Below, one piece after another: positions 22,002-33,085 of a stretch of DNA of 64,000 bases. The notes under the pieces were generated by a model. The model ran no database searches. It worked only from the letters and a program-made list of their open reading frames with translations, and had not been told where the DNA came from. Within the stretch, counting starts at the first letter, position 1, and every line of letters starts with the position of its first letter. Both the position numbers and the translations under genes were made by a program. The DNA is from Diplonema japonicum (lineage: Eukaryota; Euglenozoa; Diplonemea; Diplonemida; Diplonemidae): positions 558,001 to 622,000 of the forward strand of contig OZ025668.1 of the NCBI GenBank assembly GCA_964019335.1, read 5' to 3'.

Positions 22002-24043
22002 CCTTCATACCATTTGCGATCTGTTACCTGCAATAGTTTGGAAAGCCTCACCACCATCAATGTGTTTCTTTAACATGTTCACGACACCCTGCACCCCGTC
22101 TCCATATCGTATCTGTTTCATCTTGCCCCTCGTCATAGTCGTAGCCAATGGTGTAGGGCTCACTTTCTTTATTTTAAAGCTCAACCCGAGACCATGCGGA
22201 GTCGTGCTTATCAGAAGTACACATTTTTCAATATTCGCCGTGACGACGCTGGAGAGGACCAGCAGGGCACCGTGAAGCCTTTCCATGTCCTTCAGCACAT
22301 ATGTGAACTCAGAGAGGGACCTGAGTGCACGCAGAAGGATGTCCTCCGATCCCTTCTTGTGGTCGATCACCTCTGGGACTACCAGCTTCTCCACCATGTA
22401 CTCCACGAAAAACCTGTCAAGCTGCGGTGTCGACATTTTATCGTTCCCCGCTGTGAACCCTATCTCCTTAGGTCGCGAGTAGAAGGAGACAGGGACCTGT
22501 TCAGATAGTGTGGACAGAGCTTCCAAGGTAACTGGGACACCCTGTGTTGTTATGTGGTGGTGGGGTGTTAGAAGTACCTGTAATGTGGATCTTAGGTGCA
22601 CCAACCTCCCGCCCTCCACTCCGTGTTTGATCTGGTCCATCACTCTCGCTACTGTAAGGTTTCCCAGCCCGACGGTCACCTTGACCGCGGTCTGTTCCTT
22701 TGGCACCTCTCTTGTTAATGTAAAGACATATGACCCCGAGCTCAACGTGTCGTCGTCCTTTGTTTGTTGTTTTCTTGCTGTTGTTGCTTGCACTAATACC
22801 TGAACCATGTCCAGCACCATTGTCAGTGGTATCCTGTCCTGTTCTAGGAAGTCGGTCGCGGTTTCGCATGCCTTGGCAGCCGCGCGGATCGCTTCGTGCG
22901 AGTCAGCTGAATTTGAAATGAATCAAAAACACACAAAAGCAAGGACCATACCCGATGCGATCACCTTAACCACCTTCGAGCCATTCTCGTCCTTGAAAAC
23001 ATGGCGGAGGAACCCAGCCAGCTTGGAGGGTCGCGTGTACTTAGAGACGAAGACAACCTTCGGTGCCCCCGGGAGGGGGAGGATCTTCAAGTGGATGGCG
23101 GTGTACTCTCCTTCACTAAGGGGGGTTGGTGGTTTAATTTTATTGTAGAACCGATAAAAAGTTCAAACGGAAAATTTGCCATCTAGTAGCATTCATATCG
23201 GTCATTGGGACCCAGTGGTGTCATGGAGAAATCCCTTGGAACATCCGTCTTGTTTCTACTATTTACCCCTTCCCCCCGATGCAAAAAAATAGGCTGCTGT
23301 TTTCCGAATAATGCTAAATCCAGAGAGCGTTTGGTGTGCTCGTATCTATGTCTATGGCACACGGACATTATCGGTTTTACAGTATTTTTTTTTTTTTTTT
23401 TCTTTTTTTTTTTGTTCGTCATTTCATACTCATTCTTTACAAGGATAGGGAGGAACTCAGTGTACTTGTGCAGGGAAGAGATGGCGACAAGTGCCTTCTG
23501 AACGGACTCAGGCCCTGCAACAGAGAGAACACAGGTTTGGCCCAATTTTTGAGCGGACTCGGCGACCTGTGCGATCGCAGTCTGGTGAGATGACGCGCCG
23601 ACCCTGTTGGGAGCAACACTGTGATGAGAGAGGTCTGCGGGGGGGCGGAGTTGGATGAAAATAGAAAAGTAGCTTGCCGGCGAACCGCGGTCCGTTACCG
23701 TTTCGGATTTGCTAGCCTTGCAGTGGAGAAGCCCCTCTTCGTTTAGGAGTTCCTGTGTCACTGCCAGGGCTTTGATTATCTGGTTGAGCCCTGTCATCCC
23801 TATGGTGGTCATGGTCAGTGGCTCCTTGCTCTCTCGTAGCCGTGATGTTAGCCACCCGCTCAAACTTGCTGTCTTTGTGTCTGCCCGAACTCTGATTATA
23901 TTTGCATCGCTTTGTTCACCCCTTGCACGAATAGAAAACTCAGTTGCACATCTCAACTGGACTCCACCAACCCACCCAGGGCCGGTGTGGAACCCTCCTT
24001 TTACCCGCCCGGCACTCCGTAGCCTCGTAAATGCTCGCTTCAT
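21781..24043 (-). CDS. SpoVS/Alba-like repeat protein, probably organellar
   Basis: Six predicted exons, 24043-23430, 23115-22952, 22906-22800, 22757-22578, 22541-22028 and 21944-21781, give 580 residues in frame. Introns are 314, 45, 42, 36 and 83 nt, all GT-AG. Residues about 45-110 (IIRVRADTK...NQIIKALAVTQELL) match the SpoVS/Alba fold pattern of a beta strand, a helix and an AhNQhhKAh helix. A second unit (KLAGFLRH...ASADSHEAIRAAAKAC) and a third (TVGLGNLTVARVMDQIK) look like repeats. The first 25 residues are Arg/Lys-rich with no acid, like a mitochondrial presequence. The start follows CTCGTACAG by 4 nt. Alba-like folds usually bind nucleic acid, so an organellar RNA-binding role is an inference. 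The exon joins are well supported by frame, less so the domain name. Confidence 0.65.
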
Positions 24044-24047
24044 GGCT

Positions 24048-24062
24048 CTGTACGAGAGGTCT
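24048..24062 (-). promoter_or_regulatory. putative trans-splice acceptor of the SpoVS/Alba-like gene
   Basis: The minus strand reads AAGACCTCTCGTACAG, then AGCC and the ATG at 24043. The AG lies 4 nt before the start codon. Confidence 0.4.
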
Positions 24063-24300
24063 TTTGGAAGATCAGTAGAAGAAAGAAAAAGAAGAATAAA
24101 GGAGGATAAGACAGAAAAAAAAAAAAAAAAAAAATAGAACAGAATAATATAAAAAAAAAAGAAAATAATGAAAAAATATTGGTTTGAAACATGTGTGGAA
24201 GGGAAGTAATGTGAATGAGTAATGTCATTTTTTTTTTTTTTATATTATTATTATTATTTTTTTTTTTTTCGCCCTTCATTATTTCTTCCCTACCCACAAA

Positions 24301-24891
24301 TCATGAGAACTGCTCAATTAACCGGCTAGACTCGAGAAGGAAAGTGTCGACATTTGTTGGAGGGAAGTCTTGCAGAAGCTGCATGTTGCTAGAAAAGTCA
24401 CCCGAAAGGAGGTCCGCACGTATACTGATTACCTGTAATGTGATGTGATGTAATGTGATATGTGATTCTAAAATACCATCGCAGCGGCTGCAAAGTAAAC
24501 CCTGGTGTTGACCTGGCCAACGTCAGAGAAGAGGAAATCCCATATACGAAGCACATCGGGTACAATGAATTCTTGGGAGAGAAGTAAGGTGATCCACCGA
24601 AACGCGTAAAAAGCGGGTTTTAAATTCTGCTCCTCTAGATGCCCGCAGAGCTCAGGGTCGCAGTTGTGCAAAACCTCCACAAAGTGGTTGAGACTGCCTT
24701 GGATCCCGAGCTCATCTCGGTCCAGTGCCCGGCAGAAGTTATCGCCAAGATGGGAGATCAACGTACTGAAACAGAAAAATGCATCAGCCTCCGCTTCCTC
24801 AATTGTCAAGCTGGTCCCTTCTAGTTTGGAGTTGGCGAAGGTGTAGAAAAGATGCCCCGAAAGTTCGTTCATACCCTGCAATATATATATT

Positions 24892-24926
<35 letters not shown>

Positions 24927-25612
24927 TATGATACCTGAACGTAATTCAACCCTGGGTTCAGCTTAACGAATACAAAGAGAAGCCTTCTAAGATGTTGTTG
25001 ATTTCTCGTGAAAGCCGTGCCGGTGTACGTTTCCATCTTTGCCATGAGGTTCGTACCGTCAGGGTCACCATGGTTGAAGAAGTGGAGAGACGGCATTGTT
25101 CGGGGGATGTCAACATCCACAGTTGACAGGACTCTTTGATTCTGCTGGTATTGTGCCCAAAGTGAATCGGATTCGAGGTTTAGAGGGTGGTCCTTGTGGT
25201 CCCCGCCTGCTTCTAGACGTTCCATGACAGTGTCGGGGATGACAATGAGTTCGTCGCAAAAGTCTTTGTATTGTTTTCTTTTTTCTTTCAACACTGCGTC
25301 CCATTCGCTTCTGTCGTGCGGCAAGTATCCCAACAGTAGCTTCCAACACGCGCCTCTGAGGTCGTCAGGGATCCCGTCCTCGGCAAGTTGCCGGAGAATC
25401 TTCAGATCCACCGTTCCTTTCAGGGCATCTTCGAACATCTCTCGTCTATTTTTTGTCTCGACCGGTTTTTTCTTGTTCCCTGGTTCCGTCCGTGTTGGAG
25501 CCAGTGGTGGCGGCGCGCCTCTGACATCCCTCCACCCTGAACCCCCAGGAGCACCTATAATACCCCCATGTGGTGCTGCCGTTGTGAATTTTTTCTTGAA
25601 ACTTTCCAACAT
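24301..25612 (-). CDS. TBC1D13: TBC-domain Rab GTPase-activating protein, TBC1D13-like
   Basis: Three exons, 25612-24935, 24875-24477 and 24432-24301, give 402 residues, close to the usual TBC1D13 length of about 400. Introns are 59 nt (containing a long A run) and 44 nt. Splicing the first restores NYVQGMNEL, the TBC glutamine-finger motif, which is strong proof of the join. The arginine finger is in DVDIPRT. GIPDDLRGACWKLLLGYLP is the typical TBC opening. The protein would stimulate GTP hydrolysis by a Rab in endosomal or secretory traffic. The last 44-residue exon ends in a plain TGA at 24301. Confidence 0.92.
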
Positions 25613-25780
25613 TTTTTTTCTCCCCCCCCACCTCCCTCCTCTCCCCCTTTTTTTTTTTGAAACTTATTATTTTGTGAATGGAAAAAAAAAGGGGGCGGGC
25701 TGGTTTATAGTGACTACGTTGCTGCCTAAAGCACTTCCCGACTTTTAGAAAAAGATTTTTTTTTTTTTTGACCGGTGTAA

Positions 25781-26413
25781 TTATTTTTTCAATCTCATAA
25801 GGAACTTTGGAAGAATCGCACTCGAGGCAAATTCGTACGCTGGCTGCTTCGGTCCCCAGACGCTCTTTGCTAGGCTGGGGAATTCCATCCACTTCGTTTG
25901 GGTGAATTCTTGCGGTTCACCGTTGAGCCCTGTCAGTACAGGGGTGAGGGAGTGGGGTGAGAAGAAGGAGACGAAAGACAGGTGCTGCCCTGCATAGCCT
26001 GCATCCTTAAGCCAACCAGAAGTAACGTTGTAGCAACCAGCCTCGCAAGGGGGTGATACAGTGCCAAGGCACTCCACTTGGTTTTCATCTTTTCCTGTTT
26101 TGATCCCCATTTCTTCATAGAGCTCTCTTGCAGCAGCTTCTTCAAGAGTCTCAGCAGCATCTACTCCGCCCTGAGGCAACTGCCAACTCCCTTCCACCTT
26201 CACCCTTTCCCCTACTAGTACCAAACCATCTTGGTTGAACACTACTGCTGCCACGCATTTCCTGTACTTTTTCCCTGTATATTCAATCGGCTCTGCGTCC
26301 TTCATCTTTCTCCTCCCCTGTAGTGGCATTACCTCACCAACGTCCGAGAGTATTGCTGTGCCAAGCAGAATCACCCCAAAACTCAACCCTATCAAGAGGC
26401 CCGAGCACCGCAT
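25781..26413 (-). CDS. Nudix hydrolase with N-terminal signal anchor
   Basis: 210 residues, no intron. A complete Nudix box (GX5EX7REUXEEXGU) lies at about residues 82-104, starting GGVDAAE and containing [18 protein letters not shown] just before it is the form seen in RppH/Ap4A pyrophosphohydrolases, so a diphosphorylated nucleotide or capped-RNA-like substrate is possible. Residues 5-23 are hydrophobic and may be a membrane anchor or targeting signal. If the real start were the Met at 30 or 37, the protein would be soluble. Activity is likely; the exact substrate is unknown. Confidence 0.85.
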   Translation of the reverse strand: MRCSGLLIGLSFGVILLGTAILSDVGEVMPLQGRRKMKDAEPIEYTGKKYRKCVAAVVFNQDGLVLVGERVKVEGSWQLPQGGVDAAETLEEAAARELYEEMGIKTGKDENQVECLGTVSPPCEAGCYNVTSGWLKDAGYAGQHLSFVSFFSPHSLTPVLTGLNGEPQEFTQTKWMEFPSLAKSVWGPKQPAYEFASSAILPKFLMRLKK

Positions 26414-26615
26414 TGTGCTCTTGAAAATTTTTCAGAGAAAAAAAAATTTTTTTTCTTTTTTTTTTTTTTGATTCTTCGAATTAAAAAAAAAAAGAAAAAA
26501 AAATCAAAAGAAAAAGAAAAAGAGAAAAAATTGCTCGCGTTCAAATAATTTTCTTCAAAAAAAAAAAAAAGAAAAAAAAAGTGGGAAATGAGCGCAGGGG
26601 GATAATAAGTGGGAA

Positions 26616-26649
<34 letters not shown>

Positions 26650-26664
26650 AACCCCCTCCAAAAA

Positions 26665-27438
26665 TCAATCTGTTTTCTTGGTGTAAGCCACACCCCGCAC
26701 ACCGGTTAATGTAGGGGTCCCGGTAAAAAAGACCTGCACAATGAACAGCAAGGCTGAGAGAGCATTCAAAGCAAGATTCGCCAGTTTGATAGAGGTGAGG
26801 ATAGTCTGCGCAGGGTCGGGTAACGTCCACGGGGTAGTATAAGAGAAGCAAGAGAGTGTGGTGCAGATCCACAAGGGAATAGACGGGTAAAGCCAACCGC
26901 AACACATTATTACAGATTCCACAGGTGTGCTAAGGTGATTGTAAACCACGCGCCGCAAGGAGTCGGTTAGATAAGGGGAAACAAGAAGCGCGATTTTAAC
27001 GATAAGCAAGAACGAGGTAACTGCTAACGGAGCCACTATCTCTCCTGGAATGTCCCAGCCTGTGATGCACCGTGCAATAGGGACCCCCAGTGCCCTTACA
27101 AATATTGTCAACACATACAGTACACTGGGCGCAAAGACGCTGCAGTACATAACCAGCACACACGGCAGCATAGGGCGTGACACCTTCTGGTTCAGATATT
27201 GCCACCCCATTACGTTTCCTTCTATTCTGACGTCGAGCTTTGCCTTGCAGATTTCACACTCATAATTGTTGCACTTTCTCAAGCCTTCTCTGTCGTTTCT
27301 CTTCAACCACTCTGTGAGGCACTGCTGGTGCACCCATTGACAGCTTCCTCTACACGCACACGGCGATATCAACTCAGCCTCCGCTGTCCGACAGATCCTG
27401 CACTCCGCCCTGTCCTGGTCGTCGTCGCTGGTGTCCAT
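26665..27438 (-). CDS. RING-CH (MARCH-type) membrane E3 ubiquitin ligase
   Basis: 257 residues from the ATG at 27438. Residues about 13-65 hold a C4HC3 RING-CH finger: CRIC, CACRG, WVHQQCL and CEICK in correct order and spacing. About four hydrophobic segments follow (around LVMYCSVFAPSVLYVLTI, PLAVTSFLLIVKIALLV, and two near the C-terminus), so the finger faces the cytosol of an endomembrane. MARCH proteins ubiquitinate membrane proteins and steer their traffic. No intron. Both flanks are long A/T homopolymer runs. Confidence 0.88.
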   Translation of the reverse strand: MDTSDDDQDRAECRICRTAEAELISPCACRGSCQWVHQQCLTEWLKRNDREGLRKCNNYECEICKAKLDVRIEGNVMGWQYLNQKVSRPMLPCVLVMYCSVFAPSVLYVLTIFVRALGVPIARCITGWDIPGEIVAPLAVTSFLLIVKIALLVSPYLTDSLRRVVYNHLSTPVESVIMCCGWLYPSIPLWICTTLSCFSYTTPWTLPDPAQTILTSIKLANLALNALSALLFIVQVFFTGTPTLTGVRGVAYTKKTD

Positions 27439-27499
27439 CCACACCCTCCTTTAATTTTTTTTTTTTTTTTTTTTTTTTGAAGTTTGAGTTCAAATCAGC

Positions 27500-27543
<44 letters not shown>

Positions 27544-27544
<1 letters not shown>

Positions 27545-28713
27545 CACCACTGCGGAGCATTGTTGTTGGCAGTGGTGTCGATCTTGGAGGACTCCGGGTA
27601 GGAATGCGACACTTTGAGTTCCCGTAGCGGGCGGTCGTGGTGGTGAAGGGTGCTGAGATATTCCAACTTGGTTCTGATCGCCGGGCTCCACTGGTAATAC
27701 CCTTCAGATTGCAGCACTGTCACCAACTGTCTAAGTCCGGAAGGGCTCCTCACGCTTACGTACATCGCAATCAACGATTCTACAATGATCTCCCAGTCGC
27801 CAGTGTGACGTATCTCCGTTTCGAGAAAGAAAGCGAAAAGACGTTCAGCGTGTAAGATGTTCGCTTCGTCTGCCACAGCATGCCCGGCGTAGACCCTTAA
27901 ACACGCGCTGAAGAAAACTGCGTCCAATGATATCCTTTTCTTTTTGTGGTGCAGCAGCATTTCTTGTATCAGATTGTGGGCTTTTCCGGGCTCGTTGCAT
28001 TTTCCGTAGATTTGTATCATCATGGTGGATGAGGTGGCTTTCAAGGGGAGCGTTTTGTAAATTTCCTCGCCGGTTGCAGCATCGCAGCTTCTCAAGCAAA
28101 CGGGGAGCAACCGCTGTCTGAGCCTTGGTGTCAAAGATTTATCGAAGAGCGTGCTGTACTCCACCACCTTGTGCATTGACGGCGCTGTCTCTATAATACT
28201 GCAAAACAAAACGTCACATGGATCCTTGCCATCGTTGTGGATAGACTGTACTATTTTATCAGTAATGTGTGGCTGGTTGGCTTTAGCAAACACAGTCAGG
28301 AGGGCGGTGAACACGTCGATGTTGGGCAGGATATTATTTCGCTGCATTTTCCTAAGGACATTGAAGACACCCCTCATCGTGTTTGGATTTCTACCATATA
28401 TTTTTATAAATTCTGCGCACTGGTTTGCTGTGAACCGTTCCCCTCTTCTCTCCATGTACGCCTCGAGCTCCATTGCTATCTTCGATTTCTTTCTTATGGC
28501 CTTCAGTACTACTTCGTAGACTTTGCCTCTCACCTCGCATTCCATCTCTTCGCTGCCGATTCTTTTGAGCTCCATGAGGATGGTCCTCTCACTTCTAATT
28601 TTGCCTCGCAGGAACTCGAAATACTCCGCCGTGTCCTTCTCTTTCCACCCCAACGGAGCCTTGCACTGATTGCTTGGTTTTCCCATCGGGAAATATCTTA
28701 CCGTTCTTATCAT
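27544..28713 (-). CDS. PPR-like helical repeat protein
   Basis: 389 residues, no intron. FNVLRKMQRNNILPNIDVFT and AHNLIQEMLLHHKKKRISLD have the spacing and the key P-N/D-x-x-x-F/Y pattern of pentatricopeptide repeats. Other regions are degenerate helical repeats. PPR proteins usually bind organellar RNA and act in processing, stability or translation. The N-terminus (MIRTVRYFPMGK) is basic and could start a mitochondrial presequence. The start codon overlaps a minimal upstream frame, ATGCGATGA. A CACAG acceptor-like site lies about 20 nt upstream. Confidence 0.6.
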
Positions 28714-28905
28714 CGCATGTGTCTGGTTTGCCTGTGGTACTTTTTTTTTATGTTTTCTTTTTTTTTTTTTTCTTCCAACTGAAACAGAAGAGGGTAACTG
28801 GGGGGGGGGTTTTTTTTTGGAAAAAAAAAATTCACTTTAGTAGAGCATCAGACATCAAGGCAGGCAATGTCAACGGCATATTTCTCAATGCGTACTTGCC
28901 GCTAG

Positions 28906-31900
28906 TCAGGTTGAGAATGTGTTTCGATGCTCCTTTTTTTTTTTTTTTTTTGTGGTAGTCTTCATACCAGTCATCTCCAGATAGAAATCAGGAGGCAGAG
29001 AAATCTTCTTCATGGCGGCCTTCCTCTCCATCTGCCCTTTCTTCAGTTCGGTTTTGAGGTGGTGCAGCGCTCTCCTGCACTCCGTGCGTCTCTTCAACTT
29101 CCCTTCTGTGTAGCTGTTGTGCATCTTCGTGTGCCAAATCGCAGTCAGATCGACCTCTTGCTCGTAGATTTTAAGCAGCTTACTTGCCAGTCTTTTGTGC
29201 GCCTTAGCTGTTTGCCTTGCGTCGGACTGCATATCAGTGTGTTCAGCATAGCCCAAGGGTGGCTCCAGCTTGGCTACGACACCATTTCCAGTTGGGGGGT
29301 CGGAAAGGCGCAGCAGCCCTGGGCACACGACACCTTCGCCAAAAGAAAACAACATCCACTTGAAGACATCACGAAACCCCTCCTGAGTCAGGTTCCTGTT
29401 TAGTGTGACTCTTGGCGTCACAGAGTAGATCTTAAGGGGGTACAGTAAATGGCGTGTGTTCACGTTGCAGCCTGTGACATGCTGTGCCCACTTCTGCATG
29501 GATCTGATGGTGATGACACGGCCCTTCCCGTGCTCTGCGAATGCCTTGTTGCAAAAATCTTCTCCCTTAGACGTCAATGCGACGGTCTGCCTGTCCACCA
29601 ACGGCGTCGACGGGAGGGCCGACACCATCTCCCTGACAAGGTCCTCAGCAGGAAGTCGTGAGTCTTTGGTCTTGTACACAGTGAACTGTCTTTTCAAAAT
29701 TTTGATCTCGTACCCTGCACGCTGCATCGCACGCACTGTGACATCAGGGTTGTTCGTCACAAAGGAAGCCATGCCGTCCATCCATGCCACCCCTGATGGG
29801 AAATACTCCAGCAAAGCATGCTCGGGAACCGGGGTCCCTGTCACACCAGCAATTGCTTGCTGGACGGCGAGGGTGTTCTGAGGTGTGAAACACTTCGCGA
29901 CAGCATCCAGCACGCCCTCCCTCAGCACCCCGTCCTTCTCGACTAACATGTGCAACGACTGCGGTGTCTGCCCTAGCCATACCCCGCCTTTCCTCTTTCC
30001 AAACCTTAGAAACCTTTGGTCGTACCCATACCCCGAAAATAAACCCCTCAGATATTTAGATATCCCGTGATCCGCTCCGCCCGCCTTCACGTTGAGTATC
30101 TTGAACTCTGGCATGTCTTTCCGTTCCACCTCCTGTACCCCGTCACCTCCAATGTACAGTACGCTCTCATCAGGGCGCCCTTTGAACTTCTCGGTCAGGA
30201 TCTTCCTGCTGGCATGGTCTGTAAGGGCGATGCTCTGCAGTCCTAACCTCGCCAGCATCTCAGCATGTCTCAGGACCCCCTCCTCGAAGCACCGAGGGAC
30301 AATGTCGTTCTTGTTCACGTAGCGCGACACCTTCCCCACCTGCAACCGGGAGGCCTCCACTATGGGGCTGCCGAAGGTGATAAGGTTCACCTGGTTGGGG
30401 AACTGCTCGGCAGCGACTCTTTGTAGGATTTCTGCAACACCACCATCGACACCATGGCCTGTGAAGTATATCTTTGCGATGTCGGGGGAAGGCAACGTCT
30501 GGAGATGCTCTTGTAAGGCAGTGATAATACTTTGGGTGATGTGCTCTGCCAGCGACATGATCGTTGGGTGCGTTTCAGTCTCCGTGGTAATGAGGTCAGC
30601 AGCCTCGTACAGCACGTAGTCAGGAGGCTGGCTGTGCCTGGTGACCACCCACACGATGGGCACCGTGTCGGGACTGGTCGCGACATACGTCACCAGCATC
30701 CACGACGGGGGAAAGGGGTCCGGTGGTGTGTCGTAGTCCGGCGTGGAATGTCCCACCACGTGCAGGGCTGTGCCGCACACTGCACTTATCTTCGCCACGT
30801 GCTCGCGCAGCTCGCACAGCCTTGCTCTGTTCCCCTCTTCTTGCAATGCTTTCAGCCCAGGTACACTCTGCCCACCACCAAACCCTTCCCCTATTCTCCC
30901 AACACCATCCCAGTAGGGTTGCACATCTGGCAGGCACTCAGCCACCATGCACAAGCACACTGCTGTGCAGTGCACGACATCTTCTTTCGCAACAAACTGG
31001 TCGTTCTCCTCTGTTACCCTCCCTACGATTCTCCTTGTGTCTTCAAGACTGACTCTCTGGAAAATCCTCTGTTCCTTCTTGTGCTGCGGTGGTGCAGGAG
31101 GAAGGGCCCTCCCACGCGGCTTGTGCTTGCCTGGGACAGTGCGATGGAAGGCTGAGGTTGTGTAAGGTGTTGTCTCGAGGGGCGGCATGGGACGGCGTCG
31201 GGGCTTAGGCTTTGTCCTGAGGGGGACGAGCTGGTCGGAGGGAAGCAAAGCGGAGGCAGCTTTCAACCAGTCAGAAGAGACTATCTTCGGGATGATGTTG
31301 AGACCATCCAGGTAGCCCTCGAAGAAGGCCTTTGCACCTCGCTTTGAGGCATCGTGCGGAGGGAGCGTAGTGGCAGACCCCAGGTAGAGGCTGTTGCCTG
31401 CTGGGGTGAGATTCGGGCCGACAGTAGCGACTGTCTGCTGAAGCACGGCTTCACCTTTTGCGCTGTCGTACATGACCTTGAGGAGGGACCACTCCCCTTC
31501 GGGAACTTCGGGGCCTTCGAGCACTTCGCCGTTGAAGACAAGCCGCGCCCTCCTCGCACGGAGACTGAGGATCAGCTGTCCTTCAGCATCGACGTCACCG
31601 CAGCCGAGGATGCCCATCTCCTCGAGTGGCTTGGTGCTGAGGCGCTCGTAGCAGGGCTTCACCCAGATTATTATGGTGAAGCTTTCAGAGAGTTTAAGCT
31701 GCTTCACAGTACCTATGAAGTTCTCAGAGCTGCCGTTGAACCGCCAGCACACCACCCTTCGCACCACGACGTTGTCCAAATGCGGCACAATGAGCACATC
31801 CTCCGCAAGAGCTTTGAGGGGCGTGTCGATGACGTGCCTCGCTGCGAGGGACTTGTCGCGCTGCTTCTTCCCCGAAGACTCCTTCGTCGCACGTAGTACT

Positions 31901-32736
31901 TCGCGTGAGTACTCGATCTGCGCATGCGCTATGATGAAGCACCACACGCCGTCCACCGTCTTCACGTCTTCCTGCGGCATCCCCGACTCAAGAAGAGCCT
32001 TGACGACAGGTGCCTTCATCCCTGTCCACGCTTCGAGGCTCACGCCGTACCGGTAGTGCCGCGAGGCAAGCTTGCGTACTGCCTCCGCAGTGCTCTGGTG
32101 GTCCAGTGTTGTCATTAGCTTCCTTAGTGTGCAGCTGAACTTTCTTGCAACGGTAAGCCCTCTGCCAGCAGCGACGGTGGGTTCGAACTCCTTCATATCC
32201 GCCATCCCAGCGTGGAAGGTTTCGATGAATTTTTCAAACGAGGTTTTAGACCACAGGCAGCGGGCAGCGTCGGCCTGGTGGGTTTTGAGGAAGGGTGGGT
32301 GAAAGGCATGAGTAGACTTGCGAGGCGAGTGGGCGAGCGTGGCAGGGACGGGACGTATGGAGGTGTAGTTGGCGAGCGTGGGAGGTGCTATGTAGCCAAT
32401 TACACGCACAGAGGGTTTGTACTCCGCCCCGTAGCGTGCTTGCTCTCTGAGCAGCCGCCGCGTCTCGTCGTCGCATGTCACCACATTGTCGTTCCTGACA
32501 GCACACTTCCATCGGGTGACAGGCATGAGGCCCTCTCGCGGTCCTTTTGAAATGTATCCTACAGTCTTCCCACCGTCTAGCAAAGGTACTCTTCCCCGAC
32601 CCTTGGACACCCACACTTTACCTACTTCCCTCACCTCTATGTACCCAGCACCGCCTTTCTCCGCTACCAGATGCTGGCGCTTGCCTGGGTGCCACCATAG
32701 CTTTATTGCGGCAACGGTTGTGCTGGAGTCGTCCAT
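28906..32736 (-). CDS. 1,276-residue protein with globin-like, LamG-like and lipase-3-like regions
   Basis: Single exon. Residues 1-110 are an unrecognised beta-rich region. About 158-285 resemble a globin: KLASRHYRYGVSLEAW is the F-helix/FG pattern and His227 would be the proximal haem ligand, followed by a VWCFII helix. About 335-485 resemble a LamG/concanavalin-like fold (SFTIIIWVKP...FNGEV...YLDGLNII). Two proline/basic linkers follow. About 700-820 resemble class 3 lipase (IYFTGHG...LITFGSP...RYVNKNDIVPR), but the nucleophile elbow is GHGVDGG rather than GHSxGG, so the catalytic serine is missing. The C-terminus is basic and coiled, reading through a poly(A) tract. No signal peptide or TM is obvious. 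I know no protein with this order of domains. The ORF itself is certain; the domain names are moderate. Confidence 0.8.
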   Translation of the reverse strand: MDDSSTTVAAIKLWWHPGKRQHLVAEKGGAGYIEVREVGKVWVSKGRGRVPLLDGGKTVGYISKGPREGLMPVTRWKCAVRNDNVVTCDDETRRLLREQARYGAEYKPSVRVIGYIAPPTLANYTSIRPVPATLAHSPRKSTHAFHPPFLKTHQADAARCLWSKTSFEKFIETFHAGMADMKEFEPTVAAGRGLTVARKFSCTLRKLMTTLDHQSTAEAVRKLASRHYRYGVSLEAWTGMKAPVVKALLESGMPQEDVKTVDGVWCFIIAHAQIEYSREVLRATKESSGKKQRDKSLAARHVIDTPLKALAEDVLIVPHLDNVVVRRVVCWRFNGSSENFIGTVKQLKLSESFTIIIWVKPCYERLSTKPLEEMGILGCGDVDAEGQLILSLRARRARLVFNGEVLEGPEVPEGEWSLLKVMYDSAKGEAVLQQTVATVGPNLTPAGNSLYLGSATTLPPHDASKRGAKAFFEGYLDGLNIIPKIVSSDWLKAASALLPSDQLVPLRTKPKPRRRPMPPLETTPYTTSAFHRTVPGKHKPRGRALPPAPPQHKKEQRIFQRVSLEDTRRIVGRVTEENDQFVAKEDVVHCTAVCLCMVAECLPDVQPYWDGVGRIGEGFGGGQSVPGLKALQEEGNRARLCELREHVAKISAVCGTALHVVGHSTPDYDTPPDPFPPSWMLVTYVATSPDTVPIVWVVTRHSQPPDYVLYEAADLITTETETHPTIMSLAEHITQSIITALQEHLQTLPSPDIAKIYFTGHGVDGGVAEILQRVAAEQFPNQVNLITFGSPIVEASRLQVGKVSRYVNKNDIVPRCFEEGVLRHAEMLARLGLQSIALTDHASRKILTEKFKGRPDESVLYIGGDGVQEVERKDMPEFKILNVKAGGADHGISKYLRGLFSGYGYDQRFLRFGKRKGGVWLGQTPQSLHMLVEKDGVLREGVLDAVAKCFTPQNTLAVQQAIAGVTGTPVPEHALLEYFPSGVAWMDGMASFVTNNPDVTVRAMQRAGYEIKILKRQFTVYKTKDSRLPAEDLVREMVSALPSTPLVDRQTVALTSKGEDFCNKAFAEHGKGRVITIRSMQKWAQHVTGCNVNTRHLLYPLKIYSVTPRVTLNRNLTQEGFRDVFKWMLFSFGEGVVCPGLLRLSDPPTGNGVVAKLEPPLGYAEHTDMQSDARQTAKAHKRLASKLLKIYEQEVDLTAIWHTKMHNSYTEGKLKRRTECRRALHHLKTELKKGQMERKAAMKKISLPPDFYLEMTGMKTTTKKKKKKEHRNTFST

Positions 32737-33047
32737 TTCATTTGGTTTTTTTCTCTCTCTTTTTTACAGTTCTATTTTTTTGTCGTTGTTATTGGTTGTG
32801 ATGTGTTACGGCCGCGACAATAAAAAAATAATAAAAACACGGAAAAAGATAAGAAAGAAAGAAAGAGGGGGACGGGGGGGACGAAGACAGAGTACGGAGA
32901 ATAATAAAGAAAGAAGGGGGAGAAAAAAAAAAGAGGGGGAAATATCAACCGCTTCTTCCCGAGGGAAAAAAAAAAACCTCCCTCACTCCAGCTGACCACA
33001 TCTCAGCTCACAGAACAGGCAATTTGCAGTATTGTGAGCGTGTGTTG

Positions 33048-33085
<38 letters not shown>

